A DNA stretch of 64,000 bases from Oxalobacteraceae bacterium OTU3CAMAD1 (GCA_024123915.1 CP099650.1:6882001-6946000), one strand, 5' to 3'; counted from the stretch's first letter, positions 1 to 8,655 are shown. Notes: generated by a model not told the origin, from the sequence alone. Made by a program: numbers and translations.

Positions 1-2
1 TA

Positions 3-581
3 TCGGAAGCGCCGAGGGTGGGCGACCATCTGGCGATGGATCTGCTGAACACCGAGGCCAGCGTGGACGGCGAAACGGTCGACTATTGGGATAGCGGAGA
101 GGACGTTCTGGCGTGGCTGGCGCGCCATGGCATCGCGCCGGTCGGCACGGAAAGCCCGGTGGACCTGGCCGCGCTGCTGACACGGGCGAAAACGCTGCGC
201 GCGTTGGCAAGGCGGCTGATCGGGGAACGCAAGGATGACAGGCTCGGCGATATTGCCGGCCTCGACGCGTATCTGCAAGCCCACCTCACCGCGCCGCACC
301 TGGCACGTGACAGCGAAGGCGGCTTGACTCTCACGCGGCAGGTCCGCGCCGACCCGGTCTCATCGATGTTGGGTGCGGTGGCCGAGGCAACTGCGCAACT
401 ACTGGTCGAAGGCGACTTCCACCTCGTCAAGCAGTGCGAGCACCCCGAATGCATCCTGTGGTTTTACGACCGCACCAAAGCGCACAAGCGGCGCTGGTGC
501 AGCATGGCCCTGTGCGGCAACCGCTACAAGGCGGCCCAGTTTCGGAAGAAAGCGGGCCGGGGGACGGATACGGTCGAATGA
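3..581 (+). CDS. CGNR zinc-finger protein (ABATE domain), 5' partial
   Basis: The reading frame is open to the left edge of the window, so the true start is probably outside; a GTG at 18 is the first in-window start codon but the ABATE-like motif (VGDHLAMDLLNTE) already begins there. The C-terminal part carries four cysteines spaced as C-x4-C and C-x4-C, the second pair inside CSMALCGNRYK, the signature of the CGNR zinc finger. Proteins of this family (DUF1470/ABATE plus CGNR) are small putative transcriptional regulators or stress-linked DNA-binding proteins. Family assignment is firm from the motif; the regulated targets cannot be seen here. Confidence 0.85.
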   Translation, partial: SEAPRVGDHLAMDLLNTEASVDGETVDYWDSGEDVLAWLARHGIAPVGTESPVDLAALLTRAKTLRALARRLIGERKDDRLGDIAGLDAYLQAHLTAPHLARDSEGGLTLTRQVRADPVSSMLGAVAEATAQLLVEGDFHLVKQCEHPECILWFYDRTKAHKRRWCSMALCGNRYKAAQFRKKAGRGTDTVE

Positions 582-680
582 TCAGGTTGTACCCGCTGCT
601 CTTCCACATCGCGATTGTGCGGGTCACTGGCTGATGCCCAAGGTTACTCGTGACCCCAGCGATGATGTGCAATGGCTGGC

Positions 681-1760
681 CTACCCGTACGGGCAAGGCG
701 GATTCTCCTGCGCCGGTTCATGCCGCGCCGGCTCGTCTTCCTCCACATGGTCGCTGCCGACCCAGGCGCCGGCCTTGATGGGATTGAGCAGCACCGCGCC
801 GTATTGGCCGTTCTTGCAGCCCAGGCCGACAATCTGCTGACGGTCGTTGATGCTGTAGGCTCCCTGGATGAACCAGCCGCTCGCCGGGTCCACCATGGCG
901 TTCAGATCGCGCATGCCGAAGCGCCGGTGGTAGATGAAGGAGCGCCCTGTGTTTAACGAATACGAACCGACCACCTGGCCCAGATTATTGATCCCGCGCG
1001 CCCGCGACTTCGACCCCGGCGCCAGCGTGCCGAGGTCCAGCATGACGCCATCCTCGTACAGGAAGGCATGCTCGCCGTCGGGGTCCCCTTCGGGAAGCTC
1101 CGAGCCGCCCACCACTTGGCCACGCTCATTGATGCCAAAGGCCCAGCTGTTCCTACCACCGAGTGTGCCCAGGTCCGTCATGACACCGTTCTCGTATAAG
1201 AAGGCGTGCTCCGGCCCGCCGCCCCACTCGGACCACTGATACTCGGCAATGCCGGCGATCTGGCCACGATTGTTCATGGCCGTCGCAGAGCTAAATTTGC
1301 CCGCAGGTAAGGTGCCGAGGTCGTGGATGACGCCGTCGCGGTACAGGAAGGCACGCCCGTAGCCGTCCTTGACCACTGTGCCGGCCACATGGCCGGCCTC
1401 GTTGATGGCGTTGGCCGTCGAACCCGGGCCGGCGAACTCGTGCATGACGCCGTCGCTGTACAGAAAGGCGCGGCCCTCGCCGGGGCCATCCGACAAACCG
1501 CCCACGACCTGTCCCGAGCTATTGACGCCTTCACCTATGCCGTACGTTGGACTCGGCAGTTGCGTGAACACGCCGTGTGAATACAGGAAGGGCTTGCTTA
1601 CCACCCTGCCGGTGACGTGACCCGCATTGCTAATACTCTGGGCCAAGCTTTTTTCGGACGTGAGTCCCACGGCGGTGAAGGCATAGCGCGGCGACGCTTG
1701 GGCGGCCACGAGAATGGCGGTCAAAGCGGTCAACAACAAACAACGGCAGGCGTGTGACAT
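681..1760 (-). CDS. secreted HAF-repeat protein
   Basis: The protein has about 359 residues. The chosen ATG has a good ribosome-binding site (CAGGAGA) and opens a signal peptide (MSHACRCLLLTALTAILVAA). The mature part is built of tandem ~50-60 residue repeats, each with a block like AFLYxDGVMxDLGTL followed by INxxGQVVG, the pattern of the 'HAF' extracellular repeat family, which is thought to fold as a beta-propeller-like repeat. At least five repeats are visible. No catalytic motif is seen and the function is unknown. A much longer in-frame reading to 2396 exists only because the antisense strand of the next gene is open; it lacks a ribosome-binding site. Confidence 0.8.
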   Translation of the reverse strand: MSHACRCLLLTALTAILVAAQASPRYAFTAVGLTSEKSLAQSISNAGHVTGRVVSKPFLYSHGVFTQLPSPTYGIGEGVNSSGQVVGGLSDGPGEGRAFLYSDGVMHEFAGPGSTANAINEAGHVAGTVVKDGYGRAFLYRDGVIHDLGTLPAGKFSSATAMNNRGQIAGIAEYQWSEWGGGPEHAFLYENGVMTDLGTLGGRNSWAFGINERGQVVGGSELPEGDPDGEHAFLYEDGVMLDLGTLAPGSKSRARGINNLGQVVGSYSLNTGRSFIYHRRFGMRDLNAMVDPASGWFIQGAYSINDRQQIVGLGCKNGQYGAVLLNPIKAGAWVGSDHVEEDEPARHEPAQENPPCPYG

Positions 1761-1949
1761 GATAGTCTCCTGGAGGGATGGGCCTCTATGCACACTACCG
1801 ATTTGGGATGGGCCGGCTTGGAGAAATATCAACCTGCCGGCCCTTGTCCGCCGCCGACCCCGGCATGGTTGGTTGCCGCTATACTGCTGTGCGGCAGCGA
1901 CCGCCACCCGTCGCACTTGCCGCGTCCACGTCCATCGCGCACCCAGATA

Positions 1950-2651
1950 ATGAACCGCAACTCCCTGACCATCCTGGTGGTGGAAGACCACCCGACGATC
2001 GCGCGCCAGATCGTGGACTTCCTCGACGGCCTCAAGTGGCAAACCGACCATGCCGCCACCGGCGCGCTCGCCATCGAACTGGCGACGCGCGAGACGTACG
2101 ATGTCGTTCTGCTCGACCTCAATCTCCCCGACATCGACGGCCTCGACGTCTGCCGCGCGATCAAGGCGCGCGCGCCGCGCAACGTGCCGATATTGATGCT
2201 CACCGCCCGCGACGCGTTCGAAGACAAGGCGCGCGGCTTCAACGGCGGCGCCGACGATTATCTGACCAAACCGTTCGACCTGCGCGAACTCGCCCTGCGT
2301 TGCGAGGCGCTGGCGCGGCGCGCGCAACTGCATGTCGGCCAGGAAGTGCGCGTCGGCCCGCTGACCTTGCTTCCCAGGGAAAAGCGCACGCTCCACAACG
2401 GCGTCCCGGTGCCGCTGACGCAGACCGGTTTCAAGATTCTGTCCGCGCTAAGCGCCGCGCACCCGCACGCGGTGTCCCGGACGGCGCTGACGCACGCGCT
2501 GTGGGGCGCGAACCCACCGGACAGCGACGCCCTCAAATCGCACATCTACGCGCTGCGCAAACAGCTGGAACTGGCCGGCGCGCCGGACATGGTCGCCACC
2601 ATCCCGCAGCTCGGCTACCGCCTCAAGCTGGATGCGGAGGACCGTGTTTAA
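1950..2651 (+). CDS. OmpR-family response regulator
   Basis: A 233-residue two-domain regulator. The receiver domain has the acidic pair E12-D13, the phospho-acceptor D56 in VVLLDLNLPDIDG, the conserved Thr in MLTARD and the Lys in LTKPFD. The C-terminal winged helix (about residues 130-228) ends with the typical IPQLGYRLK. The start MNRNSLTILVVEDH was chosen because the receiver domain begins directly after it; the frame is open upstream. The gene overlaps the following kinase gene by about 20 bases, so the two form one two-component operon. The signal and targets are unknown. Confidence 0.9.
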   Translation: MNRNSLTILVVEDHPTIARQIVDFLDGLKWQTDHAATGALAIELATRETYDVVLLDLNLPDIDGLDVCRAIKARAPRNVPILMLTARDAFEDKARGFNGGADDYLTKPFDLRELALRCEALARRAQLHVGQEVRVGPLTLLPREKRTLHNGVPVPLTQTGFKILSALSAAHPHAVSRTALTHALWGANPPDSDALKSHIYALRKQLELAGAPDMVATIPQLGYRLKLDAEDRV

Positions 2652-3885
2652 ATCTATCCGCCACGGGCTGTTCGCGGCGCTGGCCGGCTTCACGGTGCTG
2701 CTGTGCGTTGGCTATACCGGCCTGGCGCTGATCATCTCCTACGTGACCGAGGACATGCTGGTCGACCGCCTGCTGGAGCGGGAAGCGGCCGTCGTGACCG
2801 CGCAATTCCGCTCGGGCGGCGACATACAGTCGACCGGCAACGACCTGATTCGCGTCTACCGGAACGCCGGCGCGCTGCCGCCCGTCGTGCGCGCGCAGGT
2901 GGCGGCCGGGCGCGAGCGCGGCGAGATATTCACCGACACCGGCCAGCACTTTCATCTGCGCACGCTCGACCTGCATGCGGCGGACGGCCGGCGGCGGCTC
3001 TACCTGCTGGCCGACGCCGGCCCGCTGCTGGTGGTGTCCAAACTGTTCCAGGATGTCGGCGGCGTGCTGGTCGCGGTCGCGCTGGGGCTGATCGCCTTGG
3101 CGCTGCTGCTCGCCTACCTGCTGTCGCGGCGCCTTGTGCTGCCGCTGCAGGTATTGGCCGACGAAGTAAAAAGCCTGGCGCCGGAGGGGTCGACCGACTT
3201 CAGCGCCCGGCAACGCCGCGATGAAATCGGCTACCTGGCGGACAAGCTCGGCACCACGATAGCCGCGTTGCACGCGGCGCTGCACCGGGAGCAGGCGTTT
3301 ACCCGCGACGTCAGCCATGAGTTGCGCACGCCGCTGACCGTCATGAACAACGTCCTCGGCCAGGCCGCGTCGCGTCCGCTGCAAGCGCATGAGCTATCGC
3401 AGCTGCGGGCCGGCCTCGGCGAGCTCGGAGGCACCGTCGACGTCCTGTTCGCGCTGGCGCGCGCGGAGCACATCGCTAACGAGACGGTCGACCTGCGCGG
3501 CTGCATAGAGGACAGCCTGCTGCGCCTGCTGGAGGCGGCCGACTGGGACGGCGACCGCCTCGCGCTGCATCTGCCCGACCGGCTGGAGGTCACGGGAAAC
3601 CGCCATCTGTCCATGCTGTTGCTGAACAACTGCCTGGGCAACGCGCTGTTCCATGGCGGCGCCGGCTCCCGGCTGAGGCTGTCGTTCGCGGACGGCGTGC
3701 TCAGCCTCGCAAACACGATCAATCCGGACCGGGCGGGCACGATGCAAGGCTTTCTGCACGGCCAGCATCTTTTGCGGCGCATCGCCAAGGCCATGGGCTG
3801 GGAAATCGCCTTCCACGCCGAAGCGGCGGCGTATCGGGTCGACATCGTACCCCTCGTGCCTCCCTTGCCACTACGCCCGCGCTGA
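2632..3885 (+). CDS. membrane sensor histidine kinase
   Basis: This 417-residue partner of the preceding response regulator has a first membrane helix at about 12-37, a periplasmic loop of about 100 residues, a second helix at about 142-165, a HAMP-like segment and a HisKA domain with the phospho-acceptor H229 in DVSHELRTPLTV. The N box is recognisable (LLLNNCLGNALFHGG), but the glycine-rich ATP lid is short and poor: the usual DxGxG is not seen and GFLHGQHLLRRI stands in place of the G2 region. A GTG at 2644 with GGAGG three bases upstream is an alternative start. Kinase assignment is firm, catalytic competence less so. Confidence 0.87.
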   Translation: MRRTVFKSIRHGLFAALAGFTVLLCVGYTGLALIISYVTEDMLVDRLLEREAAVVTAQFRSGGDIQSTGNDLIRVYRNAGALPPVVRAQVAAGRERGEIFTDTGQHFHLRTLDLHAADGRRRLYLLADAGPLLVVSKLFQDVGGVLVAVALGLIALALLLAYLLSRRLVLPLQVLADEVKSLAPEGSTDFSARQRRDEIGYLADKLGTTIAALHAALHREQAFTRDVSHELRTPLTVMNNVLGQAASRPLQAHELSQLRAGLGELGGTVDVLFALARAEHIANETVDLRGCIEDSLLRLLEAADWDGDRLALHLPDRLEVTGNRHLSMLLLNNCLGNALFHGGAGSRLRLSFADGVLSLANTINPDRAGTMQGFLHGQHLLRRIAKAMGWEIAFHAEAAAYRVDIVPLVPPLPLRPR

Positions 3886-3962
3886 AACCGGCCCGATTTC
3901 ACCGCGATTTCACCGCCGGTTTTCTATGCTGCGTACTCCTCAACTTCTTCCGGGTACGCACC

Positions 3963-4838
3963 ATGAAAATCCTGATCAGCCTGTTGGTCCTCGCATACGC
4001 CGCGCCGGCGTCTTTCGCGCAGGTGAAATCCCTTCCCCACAAGGAGGAAAAGCGCCGCTACCTCGTCTACACGCCGCCGTCGTATGACAGCGAGCCCCGC
4101 AAGGCCTTTCCGGTGGTGTTCAACTTCCATGGCGGCGGCATGACCATGGCCGAACAAATGCTCTACACGCAAATGAACCGCGCCGCCGACCGCCACCAGT
4201 TCATCGTCGTCTACCCGTCGGGCATCAAGCAGGACTGGAACGTCGGTTTCGGCATGTCCTATCTCGACGGCACCGACGACATCGGCTTTACCGAAGCACT
4301 GCTCGCCAGACTGAAGCAGGACTACCGCGTCGACGCCGAACGCGTGTACGCCACCGGCCTGTCGCGCGGCGGCTTTTTCGCGCTGCGGATCGCCGCCGAG
4401 TTGCCCCACCTGTTCGCGGCCGTCGCCTCGGTTGGCGCGCCGATGCCGGAACCGGTAATCAAACACCACACCAAGCCCGGCAAGGTCGGCGTGCTGCTGC
4501 TGCACGGCACCGCCGACCAGGTCGTGGCCCATGGCGGCAAGCCGACCGGGTATTTGTCGGCGGAGGAGACCTTCGGCTATTGGGCGAAATGGAACGGCGC
4601 CGGCGCCGACAGCGCCAGCCGCCGTGTCATCGACGCCGATCCCGGCGACGGCACCGACGTGACCTGGCTCGAACAGGGCAACGGCCGACAAAGCGTGGCG
4701 CTGGCGACCGTCAGGGAGGGCGGCCACACGTGGCCGGGCGCGGACCCGTTCAACGTCGGCCTGCCGATCGGCAAAACCACCCGCGACATCGATGCCAACG
4801 ACGTCATCTGGCGCTTCCTCGACAAGCATCGCCGCTGA
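3963..4838 (+). CDS. secreted PHB-depolymerase/LpqC-type esterase
   Basis: A 291-residue alpha/beta hydrolase with a signal peptide (about residues 1-19, cut near SFAQ). The catalytic triad can be read: Ser134 in GLSRGG, Asp185 in HGTADQVV and His255 in EGGHTWPG; an oxyanion HGGG lies at 56-59. This is the arrangement of the polyhydroxybutyrate depolymerase/feruloyl esterase (LpqC-like) family, which cleaves ester bonds in polymers outside the cell. It follows the two-component pair by about 77 bases and could be its target, but no shared operator was found. The real substrate cannot be told from sequence. Confidence 0.82.
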   Translation: MKILISLLVLAYAAPASFAQVKSLPHKEEKRRYLVYTPPSYDSEPRKAFPVVFNFHGGGMTMAEQMLYTQMNRAADRHQFIVVYPSGIKQDWNVGFGMSYLDGTDDIGFTEALLARLKQDYRVDAERVYATGLSRGGFFALRIAAELPHLFAAVASVGAPMPEPVIKHHTKPGKVGVLLLHGTADQVVAHGGKPTGYLSAEETFGYWAKWNGAGADSASRRVIDADPGDGTDVTWLEQGNGRQSVALATVREGGHTWPGADPFNVGLPIGKTTRDIDANDVIWRFLDKHRR

Positions 4839-4868
4839 CACCGGCGCTCTTTCCGCGTCCGATACACC

Positions 4869-4902
4869 ATGTCATGAAAGCGTCATGCGGGCTGCTTAAG
4901 AT
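4869..4902 (+). promoter_or_regulatory. candidate Pho box and -10 element upstream of phoD
   Basis: ATGTCAT-GAAA-GCGTCAT (4869-4886) fits the 7-4-7 direct-repeat layout of a PhoB box (consensus CTGTCAT, four bases, CTGTCAT), matching 6 of 7 and 5 of 7. Ten bases downstream is TAAGAT (4897-4902), the expected place for the -10 of a PhoB-dependent promoter. It lies 50 bases before the phosphatase start, which supports the reading. Confidence 0.55.
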
Positions 4903-4935
4903 ACGCGTTCTTTCACTTTCGGCAACAGCCCAGCC

Positions 4936-6615
4936 ATGACACCATCGAATTCGCGTCGCAAGTTCATCCGCAACTTTTCGGTCGGCACCGCCGCCATTTC
5001 GCTCAGCGCCTGCGGTGGCGGCGACCCGTACTACCAGCCGGTCAGCTTTGCGCACGGCGTGGCCAGCGGCGACCCGCTGAGCGACCGCGTGATCCTGTGG
5101 ACCCGTGTGACGGCGACGCCCGGCGCCGACGACATGGACGTGGGCTGGATGGTGGCGGAAGACAGCGGATTCGCCAAGATCGTCGCCTCCGGCACGGCCC
5201 GCGCCGGCGCCGCCGGCGATTACACGGTCAAGGTCGACGCCACCGGCCTGTCGGCCAACCGCGCCTACTACTACCGCTTCCGCTGCCAGGGCGTGGACTC
5301 GCCGGTCGGCCGCACCAAGACCTTGCCGACCGGCGCCGTGTCGCGCGCCCGCTTCGCCGTCTTCAGCTGCTCGAACTACCCGACCGGCTACTTCAACGTC
5401 TACGGCGACGCCGCCAAATTCGACGACATCGACGTCGGCCTGCACCTGGGCGACTACATCTACGAATACGCGGCCGGCGGCTACGCGTCGCAGAACGCCG
5501 CCGCCCTGAACCGGGTGTCGCAGCCAGCCACCGAGATCATCACCCTGACCGACTACCGCCGCCGCTACCAGCAATACCGCACCGACCCGGACCTGCAGGC
5601 GGTGCACGCGCGCATCCCGTTCATCGCCGTCTGGGACGACCACGAGCTGGCCAACGACACCTGGCGCGACGGCGCGGAAAACCACAATCCCGCCACCGAG
5701 GGCCTGTGGGCCGCGCGCCGCCTGATGGCGATCCAGGCGTATCACGAATGGATGCCGATCCGCGTGCCCGATGCCAAGCGGCCCGACCGCATCTACCGCT
5801 CCTTCGACTTCGGCAACCTGCTGTCGCTGCACATGCTCGACACCCGCGTGATCGGCCGCGACAAGCAACTGGCCTACGCCAGCTACGCCGGCGCGGACGG
5901 CAGCTTCAACAGCGCGGCCTTCGCGGCGGACGTGTCGAACCCGACGCGCCAGCTGATGGGGACCGAGCAGACAGCGTGGCTGCAAAGCCAGATGAGCAAA
6001 TCGACCGCCACCTGGCAAGTGCTGGGCCAGCAGGTGCTGATGGCGCGCATGCTGCTGCCGGCGCCGATGGTGCTGACCGCCACCGGCTACTCGTCCTATC
6101 TCGCCATCGCGGCCAAGGTGCGCGCGGGCGTGGCGCTGAGCGATGCGGAACAACAGCAACTGGCCGCGCCCAAAGTGCCCTACAACCTCGACGCCTGGGA
6201 CGGCTATGCCGCCGCGCGCGAGACGGTGCTCGGCATGGCGCGCACGCTCGACAAGAACCTGGTGGTGCTGGCCGGCGACACGCACAATGCCTGGGCCAGC
6301 GACCTGGCCGACATCAACGGCCAGGCGGTCGGCGTCGAATTCGGCGTGCCGTCGGTAAGCTCGCCGGGCTTCGAGAGCTACTTCCCCACCGCCGCGCCGG
6401 CCACCGTGGCGGGCGGCATGGAACAGCTGATCGGACCGCTGCAATACGCCGAGACGGCCTCGCGCGGCTTCGTGGTGCTGACGGTCACGCCGACCGAAAC
6501 GCGCGCCGAATACCGTTACGTCGACACCATCCAGTCGAAGACCTACACGGCGTCGGTCGGCAAGACCTTGCGCATGTTGCCGGGAGCGGCCAACCGGAAG
6601 ATCGTCGCGGGCTGA
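4936..6615 (+). CDS. phoD: PhoD-type alkaline phosphatase, Tat-exported
   Basis: A 559-residue phosphatase/phosphodiesterase. The N-terminus has a Tat motif (SRRKFI) followed by a hydrophobic stretch and a lipobox-like LSAC, so it is probably exported folded and may be lipid-anchored. The N-terminal beta-sandwich (FAHGVASGDPLSDRVILWTR) and metal-binding motifs HLGDYIYEY, WDDHELANDTW and LAGDTHNAW are characteristic of PhoD. These enzymes release phosphate from phosphodiesters and use iron and calcium. A Pho-box-like sequence lies upstream, consistent with induction by phosphate starvation. Confidence 0.93.
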   Translation: MTPSNSRRKFIRNFSVGTAAISLSACGGGDPYYQPVSFAHGVASGDPLSDRVILWTRVTATPGADDMDVGWMVAEDSGFAKIVASGTARAGAAGDYTVKVDATGLSANRAYYYRFRCQGVDSPVGRTKTLPTGAVSRARFAVFSCSNYPTGYFNVYGDAAKFDDIDVGLHLGDYIYEYAAGGYASQNAAALNRVSQPATEIITLTDYRRRYQQYRTDPDLQAVHARIPFIAVWDDHELANDTWRDGAENHNPATEGLWAARRLMAIQAYHEWMPIRVPDAKRPDRIYRSFDFGNLLSLHMLDTRVIGRDKQLAYASYAGADGSFNSAAFAADVSNPTRQLMGTEQTAWLQSQMSKSTATWQVLGQQVLMARMLLPAPMVLTATGYSSYLAIAAKVRAGVALSDAEQQQLAAPKVPYNLDAWDGYAAARETVLGMARTLDKNLVVLAGDTHNAWASDLADINGQAVGVEFGVPSVSSPGFESYFPTAAPATVAGGMEQLIGPLQYAETASRGFVVLTVTPTETRAEYRYVDTIQSKTYTASVGKTLRMLPGAANRKIVAG

Positions 6616-6623
6616 CACCACCC

Positions 6624-6819
6624 TCCACACACGCGCTGGCCCTGCTGGTGGGCGAAGACGGTAAAATTCAGCGATCGAAAGTGACAAGTCGAGCGGCCAC
6701 GAGGACCTGGTCGAAGCGGCCCGCGTCAGCATCGCGAATGCAAATTCGTTCCCGGCAGGCTGCGCGGCAAGCCGCAAGAAGCGTGGCTGCAGATGCAATA
6801 TGTCTGGACCTTGGACTAA
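6624..6819 (+). pseudogene. decayed TonB-type C-terminal domain of an M56 gene
   Basis: Pieces in three frames together read as a TonB-like domain: ALALLVGEDGKIQRSKV, then GHEDLVEAARVSIA, then CKFVPGRLRGKPQEAWLQ and MQYVWTLD ending at TAA 6817-6819. The last eight residues closely match the end of the intact M56 protein encoded at 7339-8604 (MQYVWVLK), and the first piece matches its TVGTDGKSKRSEV segment. Frame changes are needed near 6686 and 6736, and no peptidase part remains. It is best read as the tail of a lost or duplicated relative of the downstream gene; it is not expected to be translated. Confidence 0.65.
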
Positions 6820-6864
6820 TAAGCAGCGCCGCGCCAGTCATCGAAATGATTGAACTAAACATAC

Positions 6865-6928
6865 TTGTCTAGATAAAACAACGCCCTGCCCAGCTCTGCA
6901 AATTAAAGTATACATTTTTGTCTAGACA
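6865..6928. promoter_or_regulatory. candidate BlaI-type operator pair
   Basis: Two copies of TTGTCTAGA occur 54 bases apart, TTGTCTAGATAA at 6865-6876 and the perfect palindrome TGTCTAGACA at 6919-6928, 40 bases before the blaI start. The region is AT-rich compared with its surroundings. BlaI/MecI repressors bind palindromes of this size in their own promoters, so autoregulation is inferred. The element was found by eye only. Confidence 0.5.
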
Positions 6929-6967
6929 GACTAATCTACAAATACTTTAGCAAGCTTACAAGAGGCG

Positions 6968-7342
6968 ATGATGTCCATTCCCAAACCGACGACGGCGGAG
7001 CTCGACCTGCTGCAAACCTTGTGGCCGCTCGGCTCGGCCACGGCCAAGCAGGTGCACGAGGCCATGCTGGCCGACAAACCCGAGCTGGCCTACGGCACGG
7101 TGCTGCGCCTGATGCAGATCATGCACACCAAAGGCATCCTCATCCGCGACGAAAGCCAGCGCTCGCACGTCTATGCGCCGGCACAGGCACAGGACGCGCT
7201 GCAAACCAACCTGCTCAAGGACCTGGTGCAAAAGGCCTTTGCCGGCTCGGCCAAGGCGCTGGTGCTGGCGGCGCTGCGCAGCGGCATCTCCAAAAAGGAG
7301 CGTCAGGAGATCGAGCAACTGCTGAAGGACGACGACAAATGA
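6968..7342 (+). CDS. BlaI/MecI/CopY-family transcriptional repressor
   Basis: A 124-residue winged-helix protein: the LDLLQTLWPLGSATAKQVHEAM and YGTVLRLMQIMHTKGIL segments match the DNA-binding half of BlaI, and the C-terminal helix (about 85-120) would dimerise. In this family a membrane M56 peptidase cleaves the repressor after sensing a cell-wall or metal signal. The stop overlaps the start of the M56 gene (ATGA), so they are co-expressed. ATG codons at 6968 and 6971 are both possible. No beta-lactamase gene is nearby, so resistance is not implied. Confidence 0.9.
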   Translation: MMSIPKPTTAELDLLQTLWPLGSATAKQVHEAMLADKPELAYGTVLRLMQIMHTKGILIRDESQRSHVYAPAQAQDALQTNLLKDLVQKAFAGSAKALVLAALRSGISKKERQEIEQLLKDDDK

Positions 7343-8604
7343 GCCACCTCACGTTCGCCCTGGGCCTGACCTTGATTCACTTCCTGTGGCAAGGCCTGTT
7401 GATCGGCTGCGCCACCGCGCTGGCGCTGGCGTTGATGCGCAACACGCGCGCCGAGTACCGCTACCTGCTGGCCTGCTCGGCGCTGATGGCTTGCCTGTGC
7501 TGGCCCGCGCTCGAGCTGTATCAGCGGCTCGGCGACTCGACCGCCGCCGCCGGCGTCGACTTCCAAATGATCCAGCTGGCCGCGCAGACCATCACCGGCG
7601 CCGGCGAATCGTTCGACTTGCGCGATTCGCTGCGCGGCATCGTCGGCCTGTGGGCGCTATGCGCGGCCGCGCTGGCGCTGCGCATGGCGTTCGGGCTGTT
7701 GTGGATACAACGCGCCATACGCGAAGAGGCGCCCCGCCACCGCGCCGACCGTCTGCGATGGGAGGCCAGCCTGGCGCGGCTGGCGCTGCGCTTCGGCGTG
7801 ACGCGCACCGTACGCCTGCGGATCGTCGACACGCTGGCCAGCCCGGTCACCGCCGGTTGGTGGCGTCCGGTCGTGCTGGTGCCGGCGTCGCTGGTGTCGG
7901 GCATGCCGCCCGATCTGCTGGGCGCGCTGCTGGCGCACGAAATGGCGCATATCAAACATCACGACTATCTGGTCAACCTGCTGCAGAACGTGATCGAGAC
8001 GGTGTTGTTCTACCACCCGGCGGTCTGGTGGATATCGAACCGCGTCCGGGTCGAGCGCGAACTGATGGCAGACGATTTAGCAGCAAGGACACTGGGCGAA
8101 CCGCGGCGTCTGGCCCTTGCACTTTCAGAACTGGAAAAACTCCAGTTCTCCACCCACCACCTGGCCCAAGCGGCCAACGGAGGAAATTTAATGGAACGGA
8201 TTCAACATTTGGTACGCCCCGCACCGCGGGCCCTGAACTGGAAAGCGGCGATCCCGATGCTCGGCCTGGCGCTAGCCAGTCTGGCGATCTACGCCGAGGC
8301 CGTCGCCGCCGACAAAGTCGCCGGGCAGACGCACGGCGCGGTGATGGACATCAACAGCTGCGCAAAGCCCGTGTGGCCGGATGGCGCTATTGCCCGCAAG
8401 GAGGAAGGCACCGTGACGCTGGCCTTCACGGTGGGTACGGACGGCAAGTCCAAGCGCTCCGAGGTGGTCAAGTCCAGTGGCTTCGCCCACCTGGACGAGG
8501 CGGCGCGCACCGGCATTGAGAAGTGCACGTTCAAGCCCGCCACCAAGGCCGGCAAACCGTTCGAGTCCACCATTGAGATGCAGTATGTCTGGGTGTTGAA
8601 GTAA
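7339..8604 (+). CDS. M56 (BlaR1-type) membrane peptidase with TonB-like C-terminus
   Basis: The start ATG overlaps the blaI stop, giving 421 residues. Several N-terminal membrane helices are followed by the zinc motif H200-E-M-A-H204 in LLAHEMAHIKHHDYL. After a further membrane segment (about 310-325) comes a TonB/energy-transducer-like domain ending MQYVWVLK in place of the penicillin-binding sensor domain of BlaR1. The zinc motif supports an active gluzincin that would cut the upstream repressor. What the periplasmic domain senses is unknown. A decayed copy of the C-terminal domain lies just upstream of blaI. Confidence 0.87.
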   Translation: MSHLTFALGLTLIHFLWQGLLIGCATALALALMRNTRAEYRYLLACSALMACLCWPALELYQRLGDSTAAAGVDFQMIQLAAQTITGAGESFDLRDSLRGIVGLWALCAAALALRMAFGLLWIQRAIREEAPRHRADRLRWEASLARLALRFGVTRTVRLRIVDTLASPVTAGWWRPVVLVPASLVSGMPPDLLGALLAHEMAHIKHHDYLVNLLQNVIETVLFYHPAVWWISNRVRVERELMADDLAARTLGEPRRLALALSELEKLQFSTHHLAQAANGGNLMERIQHLVRPAPRALNWKAAIPMLGLALASLAIYAEAVAADKVAGQTHGAVMDINSCAKPVWPDGAIARKEEGTVTLAFTVGTDGKSKRSEVVKSSGFAHLDEAARTGIEKCTFKPATKAGKPFESTIEMQYVWVLK

Positions 8605-8655
8605 GCACGACGGCGCGGGCCAGGCCCGCGCCCGCCGCCTCCGGTCCGATGACGA

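Noticed and set aside
1761..2396. N-terminal extension of the HAF protein
   Set aside because: The frame stays open by chance over the response regulator gene; the ATG at 1760 has both a ribosome-binding site and a signal peptide.
4804..6798. A 664-codon open frame antisense to phoD
   Set aside because: It covers the phosphatase gene in the opposite direction and shows only the biased composition of an antisense frame.
6968..8604. BlaI-M56 pair as a beta-lactam resistance locus
   Set aside because: No beta-lactamase or penicillin-binding protein gene is next to it, and the sensor domain is TonB-like.
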